64,000 nt of DNA from Mesorhizobium_G sp049840935 (GTDB taxonomy: Bacteria; Pseudomonadota; Alphaproteobacteria; Rhizobiales; Rhizobiaceae). The notes beneath the pieces were generated by a model, which was not told where the DNA came from, ran no database searches, and saw nothing but the letters and a program-made list of their open reading frames with translations. Shown here piece after piece: positions 56,403 through 64,000 of this stretch. The position numbers were made by a program, and so were the translations under genes. Every line of letters starts with the position of its first letter. The stretch's first letter is position 1. The DNA lies in the NCBI GenBank assembly GCA_049840935.1, contig JASGJA010000004.1, forward strand, positions 183,567-247,566, read 5' to 3'.

Positions 56403-58979
56403 ATGAAATCTCATACGAAAGTTGTCGTCATAGGTGGCGGCGTCGTAGGTTGCTCGGTGCTTTACCACCTCGCGAAAGCGGGCTGGACGGATATCATGCT
56501 GATCGAGCGCTCGGAATTGACTTCCGGCTCCACATGGCACGCGGCGGGCGGATTTCACACGCTGAACGGTGACCCCAACGTCGCCAAGCTGCAAGCCTAC
56601 ACGATCGGCCTTTACAAGGAGCTTGAGGAGGTTTCGGGCCAGTCCTGCGGGCTGCATCTTGTCGGCGGTTTCATGATGGCAGACACGCCGGAGCGTATGG
56701 ATTTCCTTCGCCTCGCCCACGCAAAGGGTCGCTATCTCGGCATGGATACGGAACTGGTCACGCCCTCCGAGGCCAAGGCCATGTTCCCACTCATGGACGA
56801 AAAGAACTTCGTAGGCGCGCTGTGGGATCCGGTCGAAGGCCATCTGGACCCCTCCGGCACAACTCACGCTTACGCCAAGGCCGCGCGCAAACTCGGCGCA
56901 GAAATCGTGCTGCGCAACCCGGTCAAAGAACTCACGCAAGAGCCTGACGGCACGTGGAATGTCGTCACTGAGCAAGGCACGGTGAAGGCCGAGCACGTTG
57001 TAAACTGCGGCGGTCTGTGGGCGCGCGAAGTGGGCCGCATGGTCGGCCTCGAATTGCCCGTGCTGGCGATGGAGCACATGTATTTGCTCACCGAAGACAT
57101 GCCGGAAGTCATTGAATACAACAAAACGCATGGCCGCGAGATCTGCCATGTCATCGACTTCAAGGGCGAGATTTACACGCGACAAGAGCGTCAAGGCATG
57201 TTGCTCGGCACCTATGAAAAGGCCTGCAAGCCATGGTCGCCAGTCAACACGCCGTGGGATTTCGGGCACGAACTTCTTCAGCCCGATATTGACCGTATCG
57301 CCCCATCGCTGGAAATCGGTTTCCGCCATTTCCCTGCCATCGAAAAAGCTGGCATCAAGCAGATTATCAACGGCCCTTTCACCTTCGCGCCGGATGGCAA
57401 CCCCCTCGTCGGCCCTGTGCAGGGGTTGACGAATTATTGGGTCGCGTGCGGCGTCATGGCCGGGTTCAGCCAAGGCGGCGGCGTCGGTTTGGCGTTGTCA
57501 AACTGGATGGTGCATGGCGATCCGGGCTTCGACGTTTGGGGCATGGATGTCACGCGCTGGGGCGAGTGGGCAACGCTGCGCTACACCAACGCCAAGGTGC
57601 GCGAAAACTACTCGCGCCGCTTTTCGATCCGTTTTCCAAACGAAGAGCTGCCGGCCGCGCGTCCCAATCAGACCACGCCGCTCTATGACACCATGGTCGC
57701 GCAGAACGCTGTCATGGGCGATAGCTGGGGGCTTGAAACGCCGCTCTGGTTCGCGCCGAAAGGCACCGAGCCGAAAGATGTTGTTTCCTTCCACCGCTCC
57801 AACGATTTCGAGCATATCGGCAATGAAGTGCGCGCCACGCGCGAACGCGTTGGCATCACGGAAATTGCGAACTTTGCCAAATATGAAGTCTCCGGTTCGG
57901 GCGCAGAGGAATTTCTCAACCGCTTCATGACCAACCGTATGCCCAAGAAGGGCCGCATTGTTCTAACCCCAATGCTGAACGATAACGGCAAGCTGATCGG
58001 CGATTTCACCATCGCCAAGACGGGTGAGGAAACCTTCATGATCTGGGGATCTTCCGCCGCTCAGAAATATCACATGCGCTGGTTTGAACAGCACCAGCCG
58101 AAGGATGGCTCCGTCCATATTCACCGCTTCGACCAGACGCTCGTTGGCCTCTCGATTGCCGGACCCAAAGCGCAGGCATTGCTGCAAAAACTCGTCGATG
58201 AGGATGTTTCCACCGCCTCATTCAAATTCATGGACCATCGCCAGATGGCCGTCGGCGGTGCGCCCTGCATGGTCAACCGCGTCACCTATACGGGCGATCT
58301 TGGCTACGAAATCTGGATGGCCCCGGCCTACCAGCGCAAGGTGTACGCTGCGATCAAGGAAGCGGGCGCAGAATTTGGCATTGTCGATTTCGGCATGCGC
58401 GCTTTGCTTTCCATGCGGCTCGAAAAGAACTTCCCGACATGGTTCCGCGAACTTCGCCCAATCTACGGGCCGTTTGAGGGTTCGATGGAACGCTTCATCC
58501 GGCTCGACAAAAACGATTTCATTGGTCGCGAAGCCGCTGCGCAGGAAAAGGCGGATGGTCCGAAGCTCCGCCGTGTTTCATTCATCGTGGACGCTGTCGA
58601 TGCCGATGTTATGGGCGATGAGCCAATCTGGGCGAAGGTCAGCAAGGACTACGGCACCGTCGCACCATCGCATGGCCACGGTGCAAAGCGCTACGGACCG
58701 GACGGCAAGCCAGCCAAAGGCGACGGCAAGCGCGTCGGCACGGACGGTTCAGGCGTACTCGGCGCAGTTGATGGCGAATGGCGCGTCGTAGGTTGGATAA
58801 CGTCAGGCGGCTACGCGCACTATGTCCAGAAATCACTGGCGCAGGGCTACCTCGCCGCAGAACTGGCCGGCGACGAAAGCGAAGGCATGTTCGAGATTGA
58901 AATCCTCGGCCACCGCCGCCCTGCCCGCATCAACCTCCAGCCGCTCTTCGACCCCGCCGGCGATAAAATGCGCGGGTAA
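56403..58979 (+). CDS. FAD-dependent dimethylglycine dehydrogenase-like protein with GcvT domain
   Basis: 858 residues, intact. The N-terminal DAO domain (about 1-370) has the Rossmann VVVIGGGVVGCSVLYHLAKA and the TWHAAGGFHTLN segment whose His covalently holds FAD in DMGDH/sarcosine enzymes. The middle FAO_M region is followed by a GcvT folate-binding domain (about 430-720: KYEVSGSGAEEFLNRFMTN, GRIVLTPMLNDNGKLIGDFT) and a GcvT C-terminal barrel (about 740-850). Such proteins oxidatively demethylate N-methylated glycines, passing the C1 unit to tetrahydrofolate. It lies 36 bases after the MttB gene, and together they suggest stepwise demethylation of betaine-type compounds. Confidence 0.92.
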   Translation: MKSHTKVVVIGGGVVGCSVLYHLAKAGWTDIMLIERSELTSGSTWHAAGGFHTLNGDPNVAKLQAYTIGLYKELEEVSGQSCGLHLVGGFMMADTPERMDFLRLAHAKGRYLGMDTELVTPSEAKAMFPLMDEKNFVGALWDPVEGHLDPSGTTHAYAKAARKLGAEIVLRNPVKELTQEPDGTWNVVTEQGTVKAEHVVNCGGLWAREVGRMVGLELPVLAMEHMYLLTEDMPEVIEYNKTHGREICHVIDFKGEIYTRQERQGMLLGTYEKACKPWSPVNTPWDFGHELLQPDIDRIAPSLEIGFRHFPAIEKAGIKQIINGPFTFAPDGNPLVGPVQGLTNYWVACGVMAGFSQGGGVGLALSNWMVHGDPGFDVWGMDVTRWGEWATLRYTNAKVRENYSRRFSIRFPNEELPAARPNQTTPLYDTMVAQNAVMGDSWGLETPLWFAPKGTEPKDVVSFHRSNDFEHIGNEVRATRERVGITEIANFAKYEVSGSGAEEFLNRFMTNRMPKKGRIVLTPMLNDNGKLIGDFTIAKTGEETFMIWGSSAAQKYHMRWFEQHQPKDGSVHIHRFDQTLVGLSIAGPKAQALLQKLVDEDVSTASFKFMDHRQMAVGGAPCMVNRVTYTGDLGYEIWMAPAYQRKVYAAIKEAGAEFGIVDFGMRALLSMRLEKNFPTWFRELRPIYGPFEGSMERFIRLDKNDFIGREAAAQEKADGPKLRRVSFIVDAVDADVMGDEPIWAKVSKDYGTVAPSHGHGAKRYGPDGKPAKGDGKRVGTDGSGVLGAVDGEWRVVGWITSGGYAHYVQKSLAQGYLAAELAGDESEGMFEIEILGHRRPARINLQPLFDPAGDKMRG

Positions 58980-58982
58980 GAT

Positions 58983-59145
58983 TTTACCCCTCATCCGCCT
59001 GCCGGCACCTTCTCCCTCAAGGGGAGAAGGAAGCAAAACTGAATTGTCTCGCTTATTCTGCAACGTTGGTTATTTGAGCCGACGTTGAAATTATCCCCCT
59101 TCTCCCCTTGAGGGAGAAGGTGCCGGCAGGCGGATGAGGGGTAAA
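58983..59145. repeat. Long perfect inverted repeat (48-bp arms)
   Basis: The left arm 58983-59030 (TTTACCCCTCATCCGCCTGC...) is the exact reverse complement of the right arm 59098-59145, separated by 67 unrelated bases. Parts of the arms (CTCCCTCAAGGGGAGAAGG) are themselves hairpin-forming. The composition is that of intergenic palindromic repeat families spread through rhizobial and Brucella-type genomes. It sits between two converging genes and may serve as their terminator. Confidence 0.85.
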
Positions 59146-59517
59146 TCACCGCCAAGGCTGTAGCGAACAATCTTTGGCATAAGCAATGATGGTTGCGCAT
59201 ACACCATCAACATCTTTCAACACATCGTCGTTCCAGAACCTCAGCACTCGGAATCCACGCTTTTTCAACTCGGTAGTCCGGACCTGATCGTACACAGAAT
59301 CCGCATGCTGGCTTCCATCAATCTCAACGATGAGCCCACATTCGAAGCATACAAAATCTGCAATGTATGGGCCTAGCGGCACCTGTCGACGAAACTTGAT
59401 TTGATCAAGTCGCCTATCACGCAGTTCGAGCCACAATCGCTTTTCGGATTTGGTCGATTCCCGGCGCATGTCGCGAGCGAAAACCTGAACGCGATTTGAT
59501 CCAATTCTATCAGTCAT
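59146..59517 (-). CDS. DUF559 (Vsr-like endonuclease fold) protein
   Basis: 123 residues: ARDMRRESTKSEKRLWLELR, KFRRQVPLGPYIADFVCFEC, LIVEIDGSQHADSVYDQVRT, ELKKRGFRVLRFWNDDVL. This is the DUF559 pattern, a PD-(D/E)xK/Vsr-like nuclease fold with ADFVC, EIDG and QH catalytic-type residues. The family is widespread and small, and its cellular function is unknown. Its stop sits at the edge of the inverted repeat. Confidence 0.9.
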   Translation of the reverse strand: MTDRIGSNRVQVFARDMRRESTKSEKRLWLELRDRRLDQIKFRRQVPLGPYIADFVCFECGLIVEIDGSQHADSVYDQVRTTELKKRGFRVLRFWNDDVLKDVDGVCATIIAYAKDCSLQPWR

Positions 59518-59553
59518 CCATCTGAATTAGAGATGTCTAATTCAATTTACAAT

Positions 59554-60276
59554 CTAAACGAGCCTAGCGTTTCGCAGCGCGTCACGCAGTGCAGCCACAG
59601 CTGCCGACGATGTTCCGTTTGCCGTAATATATGGTAGGCCCTTGCGTTTGGCGGTCCAGCCGACAACAACAAGTTCCTGCGCGGGCGGCTCGTACTTCTG
59701 CGCCAGTTTCCAGCTCAGGCAGTCGATGGCAGCGACATCTGCACGCCCATCCGCCACAGCGCGGATTGATGCGCGATGGCCACCTGTCGCTACCAAGTCA
59801 TTGAATATGGAAATGGTCTCGCCTGCGGCCTCAAGATCGCGGCTGATGCCAATGAAACCTGACATGGAATCTGGAACGTTGTAGGCAAAGCGCAAGCCGC
59901 GTATGCGCGCAAGCGGGAGCGTGGCTTGGCCGGTTACAGGTGCTGGCACATCCACCATTACACCTTCACGGCGCATGATTATAGCGCTGGAATACAGTTC
60001 CCCCTCGCCGCCCTCCACACCATCATAGCTCGGCTGTCCGAGAACCTGGACGTGTTCGGCAAGGCCATCCTCCATCGGCCCCCAACAGGTTTGGGAAAAG
60101 AACAAATCATGTTGCCGCCAGAACGCATAAAGGTCGTCGGTTTTGCGTGTCAATTCCTCTGGCGCATCGATGCCACCTACCCGCAAATGGTCCCGTATCG
60201 CAGCCCATTGCGCATCGACCTCGGCGCGACGTTCCGGCCAATCATACATTGGCAGCGCTGCAATCAGCCCGCTCAT
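59554..60276 (-). CDS. PhnD-like phosphate/phosphonate-binding protein without signal peptide
   Basis: 240 residues from the ATG at 60276; the frame is open to 60378 but that part overlaps the desaturase gene. A type 2 periplasmic-binding fold of the PhnD family: LPMYDWPERRAEVDAQWAAI, LFFSQTCWGPMEDGLAEHVQ, YSSAIIMRREGV, RGLRFAYNVPDSMSGFIGIS, HRASIRAVADGRADVAAIDC, TAKRKGLPYITANG. There is no signal peptide and no transporter partner, so it may be a cytosolic solute binder or lack its normal N-terminus. It lies seven bases after the desaturase gene, in the same direction. Confidence 0.8.
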   Translation of the reverse strand: MSGLIAALPMYDWPERRAEVDAQWAAIRDHLRVGGIDAPEELTRKTDDLYAFWRQHDLFFSQTCWGPMEDGLAEHVQVLGQPSYDGVEGGEGELYSSAIIMRREGVMVDVPAPVTGQATLPLARIRGLRFAYNVPDSMSGFIGISRDLEAAGETISIFNDLVATGGHRASIRAVADGRADVAAIDCLSWKLAQKYEPPAQELVVVGWTAKRKGLPYITANGTSSAAVAALRDALRNARLV

Positions 60277-60283
60277 GAGAAAA

Positions 60284-61283
60284 TCACTCGGCTGCAACGC
60301 CCGAAGCTGACGGCTCCGTTTGCGCCGCGCGGCGCTTTTCGAGCCACATGCTTGCGCCTCCGCATTCCGGCGTCGCACGCAGCACGGGATGAATCACCGG
60401 CTCTTTCGCTTTGAAAGCGTATGCCTTCAACATCGCAAGATAGTTTGGAAAAACATATCCGTTGTTGAGGCGCACCCATTCGTCCCGTTTCTCCCTGAAA
60501 AGTCTCGGCAATCTGTACCACGCAACCGTTGGGCTGGCATGGTGCACAAAGTGCAGATTGTTGTTCAGAAACAGGAAAGACAGTGGCGTTCGCTCGACAA
60601 TAACCGTGCGACCCTCTGGATTTTCATCCCATTGGTGTTCAGCAAATGTGCGTATGGCAATCATCGACTGACCGAGCCATGCGGGCACGAGCACATACAA
60701 CCAGAAAGGTATTCCAAACCCATAAATCACAATCGGAACGACCACGGCCAGACCGGCAAGATGCAACAGCCAAGCCTGCGCTACAGCCTTATCCCCCGAT
60801 ACTATCAGCTTGGCATCGCCCATCACAAAGCCAATGCTCGACAGCCACGGCCCGAGCACAAACCGGCCGACCATGGTATTGTTGACCCTCAATAGCCCTT
60901 TCAGCCATCGCGGCATCGATTTATGCCGCCAGCAGGGCTTGGTAGTAGCTTTCCGGGTCGTCCATCGGATCGGTCAGACGTTCATCGGCGTGGTGGCGCA
61001 AATGCAGCGTTTTGAATCGCCGATAAGGCCAGATCAGCCCGATTGGCAGAAACACGCAGGCTTCATTCACATGTGCATTTCGCGTTGGGTGCCCGTGCAA
61101 CACCTCATGCGTGATGGAGGAGTGCAGCGAAACAGTCAGGGCCATTAGCAACAAAGCAATAATTGGATATTCCGGCCAGAGAAAAAGCCCTGCAAAGCCG
61201 TATAGCCCGTAACAGAACGCGACAAGAAAGATGGTCGGCCATTCGACCTTCAATTTCCGACGCTTATGCGCAGTATCTGACAT
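60284..61283 (-). pseudogene. Membrane fatty acid desaturase, one frame shift
   Basis: The reconstructed length is about 330 residues from the ATG at 61283. The three histidine boxes of diiron desaturases are present: HEVLHGH in the first frame (SSITHEVLHGHPTRNAHVNE), HLRHH (FKTLHLRHHADERLTD), and HFVHH in the second frame (LNNNLHFVHHASPTVAWYRL). The first frame ends YYQALLAA near 60921; a one-base shift leads to MPRWLKGLLRVNNTMVGRFV. Helices flank the boxes. It introduces a double bond in an acyl chain in the inner membrane using O2; a ketolase/hydroxylase role cannot be excluded. Confidence 0.87.
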
Positions 61284-61435
61284 GCAAGCCGTGTATCTAA
61301 AAGATGCTGACACAACGGTGTCACCAGATGGAACAGCCTTCAACGATACAATGTGCACAATCTGATTATATTGCGCATATTTATTCCCATATGTTATGTT
61401 TAGTAAACAAAACTGTTCGTTGATGGCAGGATTGC

Positions 61436-62287
61436 ATGGATAAGCGCGACGTCTCTGCCCTTTTCAGGGAAAGGCTAAAGGCACTCCTCATTCGTTCCGG
61501 TTTGAACCAGTCCACATTCGCGGGAACCATCGGCATAGACCGTTCGGCGCTGTCGCAAATCCTGTCGGGCGCGACGACACGACTGCCGCGCGCGGAAACA
61601 CTCATGACCATCGCGGATCAGCACAAAGTATCGCTGGATTGGCTGCTCGGTCTTTCGCAGGATGAGGTCGTTACCGGCGAAATCCGCGACATGATGGAGA
61701 TCGAGGAAGGCGTCTCTGGCTACGGCGAATCTTTCATGGCTCGCTGGTATGCCGAAGCGGCGGGCATGAAGGTGCGTTACGTTCCGGCAGGCATCCCGGA
61801 CCTTCTGCGCACGCAAGAGCTTGTCGATTATGAAGCTGGCATCAGCCACCGCGACCCCGAAGCTCAGGCCAACGAAGCGCGTGACCGTATCGATTACAAC
61901 CGGCGTCCCGAAACCGATATGGAAGCCTGTATGCCGCGCCACACGCTTGAGATTTTCGCGCGAGGTCGCGGCATCTGGAGCGGCTTCCCCGCAGCGCTGC
62001 GCCGCCGCCAACTGCTGCACATGGCCACACTGCTTGATGAACTCTATCCGGCCTTCCGCCTCATTCTTTACGATGGGCGGCAGCGTTACTCGGTGCCCTA
62101 TACCATTTTCGGCTCGCTTCGCGCCGCGATCTATGTCGGCGATATGTATCTGGTGTTGAACGCCCCGACGCCGATCTCGATGCTCACGCGGCACTTCGAT
62201 AATCTGATCCGGGCAGCAGTCATTCATGCGCATGACAGCGCGGCCTATGCCCGCAATCTCGCCTCCCAAGTCGTTGACGAGACATAA
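61436..62287 (+). CDS. XRE-family regulator with large C-terminal domain
   Basis: 283 residues. An N-terminal Cro/C1 HTH (about 8-65: FRERLKALLIRSGLNQSTFA, IDRSALSQILSGATTRLPRA, TLMTIADQHKVSLDWLLGLS) is followed by a ligand- or oligomerisation-type domain of about 200 residues (ARWYAEAAGMKVRYVPAGIP, DLLRTQELVDYEA, LLHMATLLDELYPAFRLILY). The upstream 60 bases contain GTTATGTTTAGTAAACAAAAC, a likely operator-promoter. It is divergent from the desaturase gene (152 bases between starts) and may control it; it precedes the betaine-homocysteine methyltransferase gene by 48 bases. Confidence 0.85.
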   Translation: MDKRDVSALFRERLKALLIRSGLNQSTFAGTIGIDRSALSQILSGATTRLPRAETLMTIADQHKVSLDWLLGLSQDEVVTGEIRDMMEIEEGVSGYGESFMARWYAEAAGMKVRYVPAGIPDLLRTQELVDYEAGISHRDPEAQANEARDRIDYNRRPETDMEACMPRHTLEIFARGRGIWSGFPAALRRRQLLHMATLLDELYPAFRLILYDGRQRYSVPYTIFGSLRAAIYVGDMYLVLNAPTPISMLTRHFDNLIRAAVIHAHDSAAYARNLASQVVDET

Positions 62288-62334
62288 AGAGTTCTTTATA
62301 TGTTTATCCAATCTCTTTTTCAAAGGCTGATCCA

Positions 62335-63343
62335 ATGACGGCGAACCCAATCGACGCCCTGCTCGCAGAAAAAGGCGTGCTGCTTGCTGACGGCGCGACA
62401 GGCACCAACCTTTTTGCGATGGGCCTTGAGGCAGGCGAAGCGCCAGAGCTTTTGCTTGAAACCTCGCCCGAAACCATTGCCCAACTACACCAGCGCTTTG
62501 TAGATGCGGGCGCGGACATCATCCTCACAAACTCCTTCGGCGGCACGCGTCATCGCCTCAAGCTGCACCATGCGCAGGACCGTGTATTTGAGTTGAATAA
62601 GAAGGCGGCGGAGGTCGCGCGTTCGGTAGCCGACAAGGCCGGTCGCCGCGTGATCGTTGCGGGCTCTGTCGGTCCCACCGGCGAACTGCTGATCCCGCTC
62701 GGCGCGCTCAGCTATGAGGATGCGGTCGCGGCCTTTGTCGAACAGATGGAAGGGCTGAAGGCACGGCGGCGCGGAAGTCGCGTGGATCGAAACAATGTCC
62801 GCGCCGGAAGAAATCCGCGCCGCAGCGGAAGCTGCTATCAAGGTCGGGCTGCCATATACCTATACTGGTTCGTTCGACACAGCTGGTCGCACCATGATGG
62901 GCCTGCTGCCCAAGGATATTCACGGCGTTGCAGACGGGCTCTCGCAAACGCCAATCGCCGTCGGAGCGAACTGTGGCGTTGGCGCGTCAGACATTCTTGC
63001 TTCGCTGCTAGATATGACTGCAGCAAAATCCGACGCGACCGTCATCGTCAAAGGCAATTGCGGCATTCCAGAATTTCGCGGCACAGAAATCCACTATTCC
63101 GGCACGCCGGAACTCATGTCCGACTATGTTCGGCTGGCCGTGGATGCAGGCGCGAAAATCATCGGCGGCTGCTGCGGCACGTCATTCGTGCATCTCGCCG
63201 CGATGCGCCAAGCACTCGACGGTCACAAGCAACCGGAAGCGCGCCCCACGATTGAGACGATCGTGGAACGCATCGGTCCGCTTCGCAACAAGGCGGCGAG
63301 CGAAACGACGGGCGGCGAGCCTCGCCGCCGCCGTCGCGGTTAA
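62335..63343 (+). pseudogene. bmt: Betaine-homocysteine S-methyltransferase, one frame shift
   Basis: The reconstructed length is about 335 residues. It transfers a methyl group from glycine betaine (or S-methylmethionine in relatives) to homocysteine, giving methionine and dimethylglycine. First frame: KGVLLADGATGTNLFAMGLE, AGADIILTNSFGGTRHRLKL, AGSVGPTGELLIPLGALSYE. One base near 62768 joins it to MSAPEEIRAAAEAAIKVGLP, VGANCGVGASDILASLLD and the zinc site in KIIGGCCGTSFVHLAAMR. Its dimethylglycine product is the substrate type of the flavoprotein at 56403. The last 11 residues are Arg-rich. Confidence 0.9.
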
Positions 63344-63940
63344 TTAAAGCTCGTCCATTTCCTTGCGCGCACGACGCAGAATTTCCAGCGCCTTGCCTGC
63401 CTTGGCCGCATCGAGCGAACCCTCGCGCATCCGCCCGAACAGCGACCATTTCAGCGCGCGCATTTCCTCGCCGAGCGCTACACCACTCACGTCCGCTGAT
63501 GCTTCATCAATCTGTGCGTTTATCCGCGCCAGTTCGTCGGCGTGTTCTGCAAGAAAGGCTTTGCCCTCTTCAGTAATGGAATAGAGCCGCTTGTTGCCTT
63601 CCGTGTCGGAGCGCACCAAATCGGCCTCCTCCAGCATCTGCAACATCGGGTAGATAGCGCCAGGGCTGGGCTATACGCGCCTTGGAATTTCGCCTCCAGC
63701 GCCTTGATGATGTCGTAGCCGTGGCGCGGCTCTTCCGCGATAAGGCCCAGAACGACCAGCCGCAATGCGCCGCTGTCGAACATTCGTGCGCCCACGACCA
63801 CCAAACGGCCCGTCACCATGACGCCCAAATGGTCCGCCGCGTCCACCCCGGCCACCGAACGGCCCGCCAAATCCTCGCCCGCGACCAGCCATTTTCCAGC
63901 CGCCGCATTCATTGTGCTGATAATGCTTGTGACCAAACAT
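63344..63940 (-). pseudogene. PadR-family regulator with Gly/Arg-rich N-terminus, frame broken
   Basis: The reconstructed length is about 200 residues. It begins MFGHKHYQHNECGGWKMAGR with a Gly/Arg/Phe-rich arm (GGRGGRGGPFGRHGDGPFGG), then a PadR winged helix in another frame (FDSGALRLVVLGLIAEEPRH, GYDIIKALEAKFQGAYSP), and a third frame MLQMLEEADLVRSDTEGNKR, LYSITEEGKAFLAEHADEL down to 63344. Shifts lie near 63790 and 63665. PadR repressors respond to small phenolics, drugs or stress. A set of repeated palindromes precedes the start. Confidence 0.85.
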
Positions 63941-63953
63941 TGCATTTCCTTTC

Positions 63954-63994
63954 GATATATCGTTTCGTGAGATATATCTACGTAACGATATATC
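63954..63994. promoter_or_regulatory. Three GATATATC palindromes upstream of the PadR gene
   Basis: The 8-bp palindrome GATATATC occurs at 63954-63961, 63971-63978 and 63987-63994, centre spacing about 16-17 bases, immediately upstream of the PadR start at 63940. Clustered identical palindromes at the promoter of a PadR gene are a good candidate for an autoregulatory operator. Confidence 0.6.
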
Positions 63995-64000
63995 TTTTGC

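Noticed and set aside
1..64000. CRISPR array, prophage or insertion sequence
   Set aside because: No regularly spaced short repeats, transposase, integrase or phage structural genes were seen in the window.

Overview
The window looks like chromosomal DNA of an alphaproteobacterium of the order Hyphomicrobiales (Rhizobiales). The markers are a lipid A very-long-chain fatty acid operon (acpXL to lpxXL), a succinoglycan-type exo locus (exoY/exoF with the small inhibitor exoX), fused PutA next to an Lrp-type regulator, and a recA gene with an alphaproteobacterial GTTC-N7-GTTC-like box.

Layout. 0-3 kb is an exo locus (glycosyltransferase, exoF, exoY, exoX). 3-10.7 kb is a lasso-peptide biosynthetic locus. 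On the minus strand, from 8.7 kb down to 3.1 kb, it reads: a 50-residue precursor; a terminator-like hairpin; B1 (PqqD-like leader-binding protein); B2 (leader protease); C (asparagine-synthetase-like cyclase); an HPr-kinase-like peptide kinase; and an ABC exporter. A nucleotidyltransferase and a small coiled-coil gene diverge from it. 10.7-16.3 kb holds tRNA-Gln, a glycine-zipper lipoprotein, a GH25 lysozyme, recA, pseudouridine catabolism (psuK-psuG) and a small HTH protein. 16.3-29.7 kb holds a SulP transporter, an M23 protein, putA with its regulator, kdgK, galM, gabD, an AEC permease and a flavin-split-barrel stress protein. 29.8-34.6 kb is the lipid A long-chain acyl operon. 34.9-39.4 kb is soeABC, a cytoplasm-facing sulfite dehydrogenase. 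39.5-54.5 kb holds an L,D-transpeptidase, an M20 peptidase with a dipeptide-type ABC transporter, DUF924 and TerB proteins, a TauE/SafE exporter, cobQ, valine-catabolism genes (acyl-CoA dehydrogenase, mmsB) and a class III aminotransferase. 54.8-64 kb holds an MttB-family methyltransferase, a dimethylglycine-dehydrogenase-like flavoprotein, a desaturase, betaine-homocysteine methyltransferase and a PadR regulator.

The standout is the lasso locus. The precursor is too small for ordinary gene calling but has the full YxxPxL...G...T leader signature, a strong ribosome site, a predicted Gly1 core, and a C-terminal serine. The same operon encodes an HPr-kinase-like enzyme of the kind known to phosphorylate the terminal serine of paeninodin-type lasso peptides, so a phosphorylated (and possibly further decorated) lasso peptide is predicted.

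Many otherwise well-conserved genes here are split by single-base indels, often in short base runs (listed in the findings). Most probably reflect sequence errors rather than gene death, but this cannot be settled from the sequence alone. I typed such genes 'pseudogene' when the frame is broken inside a core domain and describe the reconstructed product.
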